Source of the DNA: Candidatus Melainabacteria bacterium
GTDB lineage: Bacteria > Cyanobacteriota > Vampirovibrionia > Obscuribacterales > Obscuribacteraceae
Assembly: GCA_003963305.1 (NCBI GenBank)
Contig: RXJR01000009.1
Location: forward strand, 124,001 to 188,000
Direction of reading: 5' to 3'
DNA: 64,000 nucleotides
Made by a program: the position numbers and the translations under genes
The notes under the pieces: generated by a model
What the model saw: the letters and a program-made list of their open reading frames with translations, nothing else
What the model was told of the DNA's origin: nothing
Databases searched by the model: none
Shown: positions 50,683 to 59,085 of the stretch, piece by piece
How positions within the stretch are numbered: position 1 is the stretch's first letter
How the letters are laid out: each line of letters begins with the position of its first letter

Positions 50683-51435
50683 ATGTTAGGCAAGAATCTT
50701 TTTCTTTATCAGTTAGGCGTCGGCACTCCCACAGATGCGATCGGCGTCATCCACGCCGACACGATCGGGTTGAGTGCACTGTGTATGCTGGGTATCCTCG
50801 GTGTCGGGTCGATGGTGGCAGGAAGCATGCAGGTCGCCGGACCGGGCGGAAAAATGCAGGCGATTGTCGAGGGGCTGTACACTTTCGTCGACGACCTGGC
50901 ACATGGGCAGATTGGGCATCACTACAAGACTTTCTTCCCTCTGATCGCAGCAATATTTATTTTTGTGTTAACTGGAAACTTCCTCGGAGTTGGTCCTTAC
51001 AAGCTCTTTGAAGAAATCATTCCGGGCTGGCCGAAGCTCAATGGTGAGACCGGACCGCATGCAGAAGCGTTTGAAATTGCGTCACCGACTACAGATATCA
51101 ATGTCACGGCAGGGTTAGCTCTTGTTGCCTTGATTGTCTATCTCGGTTCCGGCTTCTGGAAGCATGGTGGCAAGTATGCCAAGACCCTCTTCCTCACACC
51201 GATGGCGCCGATCGAAGTTATGGACATGGTGGTGCGCCCTTCCACACTCGCTCTTCGTTTGATGGTTGTAATTACCGCCGACGAGTTGATGCGCGGCGCT
51301 TTCTTGCTCATGTGCCCGATCCTGGTTCCGACAGCGATCATGGGATTCGAGCTCTTCATCGGAGTGATTCAGGCTTTCGTATTTGCGCTTCTGACATCGA
51401 TTTATATCGGACTGACTGTAGCGGAACACCACTAA
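50683..51435 (+). CDS. atpB: ATP synthase subunit a
   Basis: 250 residues, five to six membrane helices. The proton half-channel region is visible: the essential Arg in RPSTLALRLMVVITADEL, and the final helices ELFIGVIQAFVFALLTSIYIGLTV. Works with the c-ring to convert proton flow into rotation. A 338-nt gap with repeats and hairpins separates it from atpE. Confidence 0.95.
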   Translation: MLGKNLFLYQLGVGTPTDAIGVIHADTIGLSALCMLGILGVGSMVAGSMQVAGPGGKMQAIVEGLYTFVDDLAHGQIGHHYKTFFPLIAAIFIFVLTGNFLGVGPYKLFEEIIPGWPKLNGETGPHAEAFEIASPTTDINVTAGLALVALIVYLGSGFWKHGGKYAKTLFLTPMAPIEVMDMVVRPSTLALRLMVVITADELMRGAFLLMCPILVPTAIMGFELFIGVIQAFVFALLTSIYIGLTVAEHH

Positions 51436-51447
51436 AGAACCGCGCGA

Positions 51448-51509
51448 ACATGGAGCGCACGCGTCTCGCGTGCATCGTACATGGAGCGCAAACGTCTCGC
51501 GTGCATCGG
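51448..51509. repeat. 2 x 31-bp tandem repeat in the atpB-atpE gap
   Basis: Units at 51448-51478 and 51479-51509. The first contains the perfect hairpin GCACGCG-TCT-CGCGTGC; the second is changed at two positions. The hairpin could attenuate or process the atp transcript after atpB. Confidence 0.85.
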
Positions 51510-51647
51510 TCATCGCAGTTTCAAAGCGCCACCACTTTTCGCAGATGTCGGGCAGTCTGGGCTGCGTAGACTATGCACGGCTAACGAAAATACAGCTTTT
51601 ATTAAGGCAACATGCGCTTTAAACAACGCAATAGCGCTGGTTTGACT

Positions 51648-51656
51648 TGTTATAAT
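51648..51656 (+). promoter_or_regulatory. extended -10 promoter upstream of atpE
   Basis: TGTTATAAT (TG-N-TATAAT) is a perfect extended -10 element 118 nt before atpE. The -35 side is poor, as usual for extended -10 promoters. It would let the c subunit and following genes be made independently of atpI-atpB. Confidence 0.6.
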
Positions 51657-51773
51657 TTGAGGCGGCTTGAGGGGAGACTCTCAACTTGCGTGACAACGCA
51701 AGGCAGTTGTCTCTAGCGTCATTTGCATGCGCAGCGCTCAAGTCGTCACTCTGTGAGTTCAAAGGAGAACGTT

Positions 51774-52061
51774 GTGGAACACCAACTCATTGCACAAGCA
51801 GCCACTGCTGCAGTAGACCCATCCACTATGGTGAAGTGCGCATCCCTCGTAGGCGCTGGTATCGCTGTTGTAGGCGTTTTCGGTCCTGGAATCGGCATCG
51901 GCGTTGCAGGTGCTCGTGCTCTCGAAGGTATGGCTCGTCAACCTGAAATGGCTGGTAAGTTGTTGGCAAACGCCATCATCATCGCCGCTTTGATGGAAGC
52001 TCTTGGGCTGCTCGCTTTCGTTGTCGCCATTCTTCTTTACCTGAACGGCACCAAAGTCTAA
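51774..52061 (+). CDS. atpE: ATP synthase subunit c
   Basis: 95 residues from a GTG with AAAGGAG 6 nt upstream. Two helices joined by the ARQPE polar loop. The ion-binding carboxylate is E75 in ALMEALGLLAFV. The helix-1 motif is GPGIGIGVAG; the glutamine found in sodium-binding c-rings (GIGQG) is isoleucine here and no ESTG follows E75, so proton coupling is expected. The N-terminus is about 15 residues longer than usual. Confidence 0.95.
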   Translation: MEHQLIAQAATAAVDPSTMVKCASLVGAGIAVVGVFGPGIGIGVAGARALEGMARQPEMAGKLLANAIIIAALMEALGLLAFVVAILLYLNGTKV

Positions 52062-52092
52062 GTCTTCTCAACAAAACAGTAGAATCCAAGAT

Positions 52093-52569
52093 ATGTTTGA
52101 CTTAAATCTCACCTGCCCGATTTTCGTTGTTATGTTTTTAGGCTTCATGGTCCTTCTCAATGAGATGGTCCTGAAGCCTGTTGGCAAGGCGCTCGCAGAC
52201 CGGCAAGCGATCATCCGTGGCAACATTGATGCCGCCGCCGCCGCTCGCGAGAAAGCAAACGAAGTGGTGGCACAGTATCACGCTCGCATTCAGACAGCCA
52301 ATGCTGAAGCGCAGGCGTTGATCACTGAAACGACCACTGCAGCCGAGAAGACTCGTGCTGCCGAACTGAAGAAGGTGTACGACAAGGGTCAAGCAGAGAT
52401 TCAAGCAGCCCGAGAAAAGCTTGCATCCGAAAGAGGTGTCTTGATAGACGAGCTCGTCGAGCAAGAGAAAGGGCTGGTTGAAAGCATTACTAAGAAACTG
52501 ATTGGCGACAGCGCCCACATCAGTTTGGATTCAGGCACCATTAAACGTGCCTTGGAGGAAGCTAGATAA
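52093..52569 (+). CDS. atpF': ATP synthase subunit b'
   Basis: 158 residues: one N-terminal membrane helix (about 7-25) and a long Ala/Glu/Lys coiled coil forming part of the peripheral stalk. Subunit b' beside b is a feature of cyanobacteria, chloroplasts and some photosynthetic bacteria; most other bacteria use two identical b chains. Its stop overlaps the atpF start (TAATG). Confidence 0.88.
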   Translation: MFDLNLTCPIFVVMFLGFMVLLNEMVLKPVGKALADRQAIIRGNIDAAAAAREKANEVVAQYHARIQTANAEAQALITETTTAAEKTRAAELKKVYDKGQAEIQAAREKLASERGVLIDELVEQEKGLVESITKKLIGDSAHISLDSGTIKRALEEAR

Positions 52570-53147
52570 TGTTTCTGTTTGCAGTTGAATCGGGCGAGCA
52601 GTTGTCGGGATATGCCGCGCTCGCACATCTTTTCGAGAACAACGTAATCAACTGGCTGGTGCTGGTTGTTTTGTTGATCATTCTCTGGAACAAAGTAACT
52701 CCTGCGATGTTCGCTAAGCGCGAAGAAAGCATCACTACTGCTTTGCGTGAAGCATCTGAGGCTCGTGCGCAGGCTGAAGCGCTCTTGAAAGAGCAAGAAG
52801 CCAAAGTCGCCAACGTCGAGCAGGAAGTCGCTAAGAAGAAGACTGATGCTCAGGCTCTAGCCGAAGAGCTGCGCGTGCAACGTCAAAAGCAAACAGAAAA
52901 AGATCTCGCTGATCTGACGCTGAAACTGCAAAATCAGATTTCCACGGAACGTGCCGTTGCGGTCACAGAACTTCGTGGCGTCGCAGCAAAAGCGGCTATC
53001 CATCTGACTGAACAAGCTTTGCCTTCGATGATGAACGACAGTATCAGAGGTAAATTGCTCAATCAGTTTATGGAGCAGCTTGATAGTTCTACATCGCAGC
53101 GATCCAGTCTCTCAGACGAAGATCGTTTGCAAATGAAGACGCACTAG
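52569..53147 (+). CDS. atpF: ATP synthase subunit b
   Basis: 192 residues: membrane helix about 27-45 (VINWLVLVVLLIILWNKV) preceded by a longer N-terminus, as in cyanobacterial b, then a coiled coil (ALREASEARAQAEALLKEQEAK). Pairs with b' as the stator. ATG overlaps the b' stop by 1 nt. Confidence 0.92.
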   Translation: MFLFAVESGEQLSGYAALAHLFENNVINWLVLVVLLIILWNKVTPAMFAKREESITTALREASEARAQAEALLKEQEAKVANVEQEVAKKKTDAQALAEELRVQRQKQTEKDLADLTLKLQNQISTERAVAVTELRGVAAKAAIHLTEQALPSMMNDSIRGKLLNQFMEQLDSSTSQRSSLSDEDRLQMKTH

Positions 53148-53171
53148 GCAACTGGGAAGCAGGGAAGAGGA

Positions 53172-53726
53172 ATGAAAACAGAATTAGCTACAGTTGCCAG
53201 CCAATATGCCGATGCAGTATTGGAACTCGCCGTGAGAGACGGCAACGATGCTCTGGCAGACAAGATTCTCAGCGAATTGGTGGCAATCAATCAAGTCACT
53301 ACTGACGTTCCTGATCTCGATCTGATTCTCGGACACCCGGGAATTCAGAGCGAAAAGAAAAGAGAGTTGCTCAGCTCGCTTTTCTCCAAGTCTGTAAATG
53401 ACCTGACTATGCGTCTTTTAGAGCTTCTTCTCGACAAGAGACGTTTGAATCTGCTTCCGGAAATCGAACGTCAATTTCGTCAATCATTGAATAATCGCAA
53501 AAATATCGTTGGTGCAAGCCTCGTTTGCGCCGACAAATTGAGTGACTCAGCTGTCGCCGATATCAAGGCGAGATTGACTGAGCATCTCGGAAAGAAACTG
53601 GAGCTCGAAGTCAAAGTTGATCCGTCCCTCATAGGCGGTGTTGTCTTGAGACTGGGCGACCAGGTTATCGACGGTAGTCTCAAAGGCAAATTACAGAGCA
53701 TCGAACGAGCACTACTATCAGTCTAG
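53172..53726 (+). CDS. atpH: ATP synthase subunit delta
   Basis: 184 residues. N-terminal helical bundle (VASQYADAVLELA) that binds alpha, and the C-terminal signature KVDPSLIGGVVLRLGDQVIDGSLKGKL. Connects the stator stalk to F1. Normal length; 24 nt after atpF with a purine-rich ribosome binding site. Confidence 0.94.
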   Translation: MKTELATVASQYADAVLELAVRDGNDALADKILSELVAINQVTTDVPDLDLILGHPGIQSEKKRELLSSLFSKSVNDLTMRLLELLLDKRRLNLLPEIERQFRQSLNNRKNIVGASLVCADKLSDSAVADIKARLTEHLGKKLELEVKVDPSLIGGVVLRLGDQVIDGSLKGKLQSIERALLSV

Positions 53727-53776
53727 ATTTACTCCCACCGCAACGAGACCGCATCAATACAAGAGGTTAGAACAAA

Positions 53777-55303
53777 ATGGCTATTCGCCCTGATGAAATC
53801 ACTTCCATCCTTAAGCAACAGCTCGATACGTATCGTTCGACGCTGAACGTCTCCAACGTAGGAAGCGTTCTCAGCGTAGGCGACGGTATCGCCCGTATCT
53901 ACGGCATGGAAAAAGCCATGGCTGGTGAATTGGTCGAGTTCGACGACGAAGACCGCACCGCTGGAATGGTTCTTAACCTCGAAGAAGACAACGTCGGTGT
54001 TGTAATTCTCGGTGAAGGCAGAAAAATCTATGAGGGCATGTCGGTTAAGACGACCGGTCGTATCGCATCGACACCAGTTGGTGAGTGCATGCTCGGACGT
54101 ATCGTCAATCCGATCGGTCAACCTCTCGACGGCAAGGGACCAATTCAGGCAACTGAATTCAGCCCGATCGAAGTGAAGGCACCAGGTATTGTTCAGCGTA
54201 AATCAGTACATGAACCTCTCATGACAGGTATCGCTGCTATCGACGGCATGATTCCAATCGGCCGCGGTCAGCGCGAGCTCATCATCGGCGACCGTCAGAC
54301 TGGAAAGACTGCCATCGCCATTGATGCCATCATCAACCAGAAGACACAGCCTAATCGTCCAGTTTGCATCTACGTAGCAATCGGTCAGAAAGAAAGCAAC
54401 ATCGGTCGTATTCAAAAGATTCTCGAAGATAACGGCGCCATGGAGTACACGGTAATCGTGGACGCTCCTGCGACATCTTCTCCAGCTATGCAATTCCTGG
54501 CACCATATACAGGGGCTGCAATCGGCGAGTACTTTATGCAACGCGGTCAGCATGCACTCTGTGTATATGATGACTTGTCGAAGCATGCTGCTGCTTATCG
54601 CGCTATGTCATTGCTGCTCCGTCGCCCACCAGGTCGTGAAGCGTTCCCTGGAGACGTTTTCTATCTCCACAGCCGTTTGCTCGAGCGCGCCGCCAAATTG
54701 AGCGACAAGCTTGGTGCCGGCTCTCTCACTGCTTTGCCGATTATCGAAACACAAGCTGGTGACGTATCCGCTTACATTCCGACAAACGTAATTTCCATTA
54801 CTGACGGTCAGATCTTCCTTGAAACTGACTTGTTCTACGCCGGTGTCAGACCAGCCATCAACGCCGGTATTTCAGTAAGCCGAGTCGGTGGTGCTGCTCA
54901 GACTAAAGCGATGAAGTTGGTGGCAGGTAAGTTGAGACTCGACCTGGCTCAGTTCCGCGAATTGGAAGCTTTCGCTCAGTTCGCATCTGACCTGGACAAA
55001 GCTACTCAAGACCAGATTCGCCGCGGACAGAAATTGACTGAAGTTCTGAAACAGCCACAGTACAACCCGCTGCTTCTCGCTCAGCAAGTATCTATTCTCT
55101 ACGCTGCCAACCGTGGTTTGCTGGACGATGTAGAACAGAAAGACATTCCTCGCTTCAAAGAAGAATGGTTCAAGTATCTTTCTGCGCAGGCGAAAGACGT
55201 TGAAGCCAAACTCAATGCCGGAGACAAACCGAGCAAAGAAGACGAAGATGCCCTCTACAACGCAATCGTCAAGTTCAAAGAGACTTTCTTCAAAAAGGCT
55301 TAG
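53777..55303 (+). CDS. atpA: ATP synthase subunit alpha
   Basis: 508 residues. Walker A GDRQTGKT, Arg finger region in [10 protein letters not shown]-type sequence ([14 protein letters not shown]), and the usual beta-barrel N-terminus ([11 protein letters not shown]). Forms the non-catalytic sites of F1. Full length, 50 nt after atpH. Confidence 0.97.
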   Translation: MAIRPDEITSILKQQLDTYRSTLNVSNVGSVLSVGDGIARIYGMEKAMAGELVEFDDEDRTAGMVLNLEEDNVGVVILGEGRKIYEGMSVKTTGRIASTPVGECMLGRIVNPIGQPLDGKGPIQATEFSPIEVKAPGIVQRKSVHEPLMTGIAAIDGMIPIGRGQRELIIGDRQTGKTAIAIDAIINQKTQPNRPVCIYVAIGQKESNIGRIQKILEDNGAMEYTVIVDAPATSSPAMQFLAPYTGAAIGEYFMQRGQHALCVYDDLSKHAAAYRAMSLLLRRPPGREAFPGDVFYLHSRLLERAAKLSDKLGAGSLTALPIIETQAGDVSAYIPTNVISITDGQIFLETDLFYAGVRPAINAGISVSRVGGAAQTKAMKLVAGKLRLDLAQFRELEAFAQFASDLDKATQDQIRRGQKLTEVLKQPQYNPLLLAQQVSILYAANRGLLDDVEQKDIPRFKEEWFKYLSAQAKDVEAKLNAGDKPSKEDEDALYNAIVKFKETFFKKA

Positions 55304-55325
55304 TTCGAGTCAGGGAAGCAGGTAA

Positions 55326-56207
55326 ATGCCAAATCTAAAGGCGATCCGAAACAGGATCAAGAGCGTTCAAGCTACACAAAAAATCACTCGCGCCATGCGA
55401 CTTGTCGCAGCGGCAAAAGTGCGTCGCGCACAGATGAGAGTGGAAGCCGCCAGGCCGTTCACTACAGCTGTCGTTAAGATGTTGCAAGAGGCTGTTTCTG
55501 GAGTAGCGCCGATCGATCTGCAGGGAATGGACATCTTGCAGACGAGAGACGTGAAGTCGGTTGGACTGATCGTCATATCCTCAGACAGAGGGTTGTGCGG
55601 TTCTTACAACACGACTGTCTTTCGTGAAGCGATGCAGCGCATAATGCAGTTGCAGAAAGAAGGCAAAGAGGTAAAGCTCATTCTTGTTGGTTTGAAAGCC
55701 GCAGGCTTCTTCAAATCGATCAAGATTGAAAAGCTGAAGTCTTATACTTTGTTGCCTGCTGTTCCGAGCATTCAAGAGAGTGAATTGATTGCCGACACTG
55801 CCGTGCAATTTTTCCGCGATAAGGTGGTCGATAAGATCGAAATCGTCGGCACTAAATTCATTTCGATGATGAGATCCGAAATCATCAACAGCAATTTCAT
55901 TCCGGTCAAACTTCCTGAAAAAGCTCAGCATTCAGTGCTTCGTCCTGAGAGATTGTTCGAGCCATCAATCGAAGAAGTGATGCAGAAAGAATTGCTGCCC
56001 AAATATTTGCAGAACGTGATCTATCAGACTCTTCTGGAAGCATCGGCCGCTGAGTTAGCCGCTCGAATGAAGGCGATGACAGACGCATCCAACAATGCGC
56101 GTGACCTCATTGCTTCGCTCAGTTTGGTATACAACAAAGCGCGTCAGGGAAGCATCACTCAGGAATTGCTTGAAATCGTCGGCGGTGCAGAAGCTCTCAA
56201 GGGCTAA
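55326..56207 (+). CDS. atpG: ATP synthase subunit gamma
   Basis: 293 residues. Central rotor shaft: N-terminal coiled coil (IRNRIKSVQATQKITRAMRLVAAAKV) and C-terminal helix (AMTDASNNARDLIASLSLVYNKARQGSITQELLEIVGGAEAL). The redox-switch insert of cyanobacterial and chloroplast gamma is not evident. It is the last gene of the cluster; beta and epsilon are not found here. Confidence 0.96.
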   Translation: MPNLKAIRNRIKSVQATQKITRAMRLVAAAKVRRAQMRVEAARPFTTAVVKMLQEAVSGVAPIDLQGMDILQTRDVKSVGLIVISSDRGLCGSYNTTVFREAMQRIMQLQKEGKEVKLILVGLKAAGFFKSIKIEKLKSYTLLPAVPSIQESELIADTAVQFFRDKVVDKIEIVGTKFISMMRSEIINSNFIPVKLPEKAQHSVLRPERLFEPSIEEVMQKELLPKYLQNVIYQTLLEASAAELAARMKAMTDASNNARDLIASLSLVYNKARQGSITQELLEIVGGAEALKG

Positions 56208-56214
56208 GCTCACG

Positions 56215-56742
56215 TCAATTGACCTGTTCCTTAGCAGAAACTGGCATTCTGCCTTTGCCGAATAGCCCGAAATATATAAGTAACAAGAAAGGGCCCACGG
56301 CGCCAAATGCGATGAAGGGCAGAAATGCTGCCGTTGAAATATTGACGTCAATGTAAGAATCGGCCGGCATGGTCTTGTTATAGTGAACGAGAACCGTTTT
56401 ACCAGCGGGAAAACGGCTGGCGAGGTCTGCGCTGCTTTTCTCATCGAATGACTTGTTGGTGAAAATTTGTCCGGCAGTCAGAAAGGTGTCCTGTACATTG
56501 GAAAATGATGCACCGTTGACCGCATATTCATACTGGACTGCAACGGTATAGCCGTTCATGTGTTGGCGGCGCGGCTCGGCCATTCGATCAGTTTTTTTGA
56601 CAGTGCCGGTAACCGTTGGCCACTCCTGAGCCTGTTTAAACTTCTGGACCAGGCTGTACTGCTCCAGGAAAAATTTCGGGATGAAAATTGCGTAGATGAC
56701 CACCAGCAACCCACATATCACCTTTGCCGATGTCTGATTCAA
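56215..56742 (-). CDS. DUF3592-type membrane protein
   Basis: 175 residues from a TTG with GGAGG 10 nt upstream. One membrane helix at each end (about 7-27 and 137-160), with the DUF3592 pattern between: WPTVTGTVKKTDR, then VQYEYAVNGASF, then FPAGKTVLVHYNKTMPADS. The middle part is extracytoplasmic. Convergent with atpG, 7 nt apart. Function unknown. Confidence 0.75.
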   Translation of the reverse strand: MNQTSAKVICGLLVVIYAIFIPKFFLEQYSLVQKFKQAQEWPTVTGTVKKTDRMAEPRRQHMNGYTVAVQYEYAVNGASFSNVQDTFLTAGQIFTNKSFDEKSSADLASRFPAGKTVLVHYNKTMPADSYIDVNISTAAFLPFIAFGAVGPFLLLIYFGLFGKGRMPVSAKEQVN

Positions 56743-57006
56743 CTTCGTTTATCCTCCAATGCGCTTCGGTCAGGAAATTTAAATGCTGAGTGATCCTTAC
56801 CACGCAAAAATTTGATTGAGACGTGCGCGTCTATTCGTTCGCGAAATTTACTTCATTCAAGTCTGGAAACAGTCTAACCATGGATGCTTGACAGCCTCGG
56901 GGCAACCGTGAATAAAAGCAAAATTTATAAGCGAAGTAAAGAAGTATGGCCTTATGATTCGCATGTTCAAACCGAGCTACCTTTCCGACAAGGATCGCGA
57001 CAAAAT

Positions 57007-58848
57007 ATGATAAACACCCTCTCATCTCAGACCGGCGTGTCTGTTAAATCAACATACAACGTGAAAAATCTCAAATTAGCAAAGTGGGTATCGGAAGCAA
57101 TTGCACTGTGTAAACCAGACAAAGTGCACTGGTGTGATGGATCTAAAGAAGAGTACGACACTCTTTGCAAAGAGATGGTCGACAGTGGAATGTTACTCCG
57201 TCTTAATCCGGAGTTGCGTCCTAACAGTTTTTTAGCTCGTTCTGATGTCTCTGATGTCGCCAGAGTCGAAGAAAGCACTTACATATGTTCGGAACTGGAA
57301 AGTGATGCCGGTCCTACAAACAATTGGATGGCACCAGTTGAAGCAAAAGGAATTTTGACCAACCTGTTCGACGGTTGCATGCGCGGACGCACAATGTACA
57401 TCATTCCGTTCAGCATGGGCCCGCTCGGTTCGAAAATTGCTCAGATCGGAGTAGAAATCACCGATTCACCATATGTAGTTGCGAGCATGCGCATCATGAC
57501 TCGCATGGGCAAAGCAGTAATTGATGTGCTCGGTGAAAATGGTGAGTTCGTTCCATGCATGCACACAGTTGGTAAGCCGCTCTCCGTCGGTGAGAAAGAC
57601 GTAGCCTGGCCATGCAATCCTGAAGTTAAGTACATCTGTCACTTCCCTGAAACTCGCGAAATCTGGTCATACGGCTCCGGATATGGTGGCAATGCTCTGC
57701 TTGGCAAAAAATGCTTTGCTTTGAGAATCGCCTCGACAATGGCACGCGAAGAAGGCTGGCTGGCTGAGCACATGCTCATTCTCGGTCTCGAGTCTCCTGA
57801 AGGCGTGAAGAAGTACATTGCTGCGGCATTTCCGAGCGCTTGTGGCAAGACCAACCTGGCCATGCTTGTTCCTCCGGCCCCATTGAGCGGCTGGAAAGTC
57901 ACCACGATCGGTGATGATATCGCCTGGATCAAGCCTGGTGAAGATGGCAAGTTCTATGCCATAAATCCGGAAGCTGGATATTTCGGCGTTGCCCCAGGCA
58001 CCTCCGTAAAGACGAATCCTAATGCTATCGCCACCCTCAAAGAAAATTGCATCTTCACCAACGTCGCACTGACTCCGGAAGGCGATGTCTGGTGGGAAGG
58101 TCTGACTGATACACCGCCTGCGGTACTGACCGATTGGCAGGGGCAGGAATGGACTCCAGGTTGTGGCCGACCAGCGGCTCATCCGAACGCCCGTTTCACA
58201 GTATCGACGACGAGCTGCCCATCACTCGACCCCAACTGGGACGACCCAGCTGGCGTGCCTATTAGCGCTTTCGTCTTTGGTGGTCGTCGTGCCACAACTG
58301 TGCCGCTAGTAGTTGAGTCGTTGAGCTGGGATGCCGGCGTCTATATGGCAGCCACGCTCGGTTCTGAAACCACTGCAGCCGCAATAGGCAAGGTCGGACA
58401 GGTCCGCAGAGACCCAATGGCAATGCTGCCATTCTGTGGCTACAACATGGGCGATTACTTCTCGCACTGGCTGGAGATGGGCGCTCAACTCGAATCAGCA
58501 CCACCTATTTATTGCGTAAACTGGTTCAGAGTGGATGAGAAAGGCAAATTCATGTGGCCTGGATTCGGTGAGAATCTGCGCGTTCTGAAGTGGATTTTCA
58601 ACCGGACAGAACAGAAAGCTGATGCCACAAAGACCGAACTGGGTTGGATGCCAGGATTCCAAGATATGGACTGGGTTGGTTGTGATTCAGTGACGGAAGA
58701 CAAATTCAATAAATTGATGACTGTCGATACGGAACTGTGGCGCAACGAAGTCGAGTCACATAAGGAGTTCTTCGAGAAGCTGGCTAACAAGCTGCCCAAG
58801 CAATTCGAAGCGCTAAGAGATCAGCTCCTCGCAGTCTTCCAAGCCTAG
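57007..58848 (+). CDS. pckG: phosphoenolpyruvate carboxykinase (GTP)
   Basis: 613 residues from the ATG at 57007, which fits the family length of about 600-620; an ATG at 56884 would add 41 residues of no family-like sequence. Converts oxaloacetate and GTP to phosphoenolpyruvate and CO2, the entry to gluconeogenesis. Signatures: [12 protein letters not shown] (P-loop with the reactive cysteine), the metal-binding region DDIAW, and [17 protein letters not shown] rather than ATP type, because of the ACGKTN loop and length. Single gene. Confidence 0.95.
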   Translation: MINTLSSQTGVSVKSTYNVKNLKLAKWVSEAIALCKPDKVHWCDGSKEEYDTLCKEMVDSGMLLRLNPELRPNSFLARSDVSDVARVEESTYICSELESDAGPTNNWMAPVEAKGILTNLFDGCMRGRTMYIIPFSMGPLGSKIAQIGVEITDSPYVVASMRIMTRMGKAVIDVLGENGEFVPCMHTVGKPLSVGEKDVAWPCNPEVKYICHFPETREIWSYGSGYGGNALLGKKCFALRIASTMAREEGWLAEHMLILGLESPEGVKKYIAAAFPSACGKTNLAMLVPPAPLSGWKVTTIGDDIAWIKPGEDGKFYAINPEAGYFGVAPGTSVKTNPNAIATLKENCIFTNVALTPEGDVWWEGLTDTPPAVLTDWQGQEWTPGCGRPAAHPNARFTVSTTSCPSLDPNWDDPAGVPISAFVFGGRRATTVPLVVESLSWDAGVYMAATLGSETTAAAIGKVGQVRRDPMAMLPFCGYNMGDYFSHWLEMGAQLESAPPIYCVNWFRVDEKGKFMWPGFGENLRVLKWIFNRTEQKADATKTELGWMPGFQDMDWVGCDSVTEDKFNKLMTVDTELWRNEVESHKEFFEKLANKLPKQFEALRDQLLAVFQA

Positions 58849-58851
58849 GAC

Positions 58852-58948
58852 CCCGAGCCACACTCGGGACCAGCCTGCACCATGGAACGCACTCGTCCCG
58901 AGTGCCCCGAAACTCACAAGTCCCGAGTCAAAACGGCACTCGGGACTT
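58852..58948 (+). terminator. cluster of CCCGAGT inverted repeats, terminator-like
   Basis: A perfect 11-bp stem (58918-58928 with 58938-58948) with a 9-nt loop, preceded by two more CCCGAG/CTCGGG pairs (58854-58868, and CCCGAGTGCC at 58908). No T-tract follows. The elements can pair in several alternative ways. Confidence 0.65.
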
Positions 58949-59073
58949 CACATATCCAGTACATACGCCATCAGTGTCCGATAGCAATCAACTTAATCAC
59001 CTTACAAAGAGGTGAAAACTCTGGTAGCCTAGGTCTTACGCAGGTATCACTTTAGCTACTGCAGACTCACAGC

Positions 59074-59079
59074 TATAAT
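59074..59079 (+). promoter_or_regulatory. -10 box immediately before the SpoIID-like gene
   Basis: TATAAT (59074-59079) ends 6 nt before the ATG at 59086. Transcription from it would start at or within 1-2 nt of the ATG, giving a leaderless mRNA. The -35 position holds TTTAGC, a weak match. Confidence 0.5.
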
Positions 59080-59085
59080 GTCACA

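Noticed and set aside
50556-51011. 151-codon frame overlapping atpB
   Set aside because: Arginine/histidine-rich out-of-frame reading of atpB; the atpB frame has the conserved helices.
51774-52061. sodium-coupled ATP synthase
   Set aside because: The c subunit has isoleucine where the sodium-type glutamine would be and no Ser/Thr after the carboxylate, so proton coupling is more likely.
54203-54586. minus-strand open frame within atpA
   Set aside because: Shadow of the highly conserved ATP synthase alpha coding sequence.
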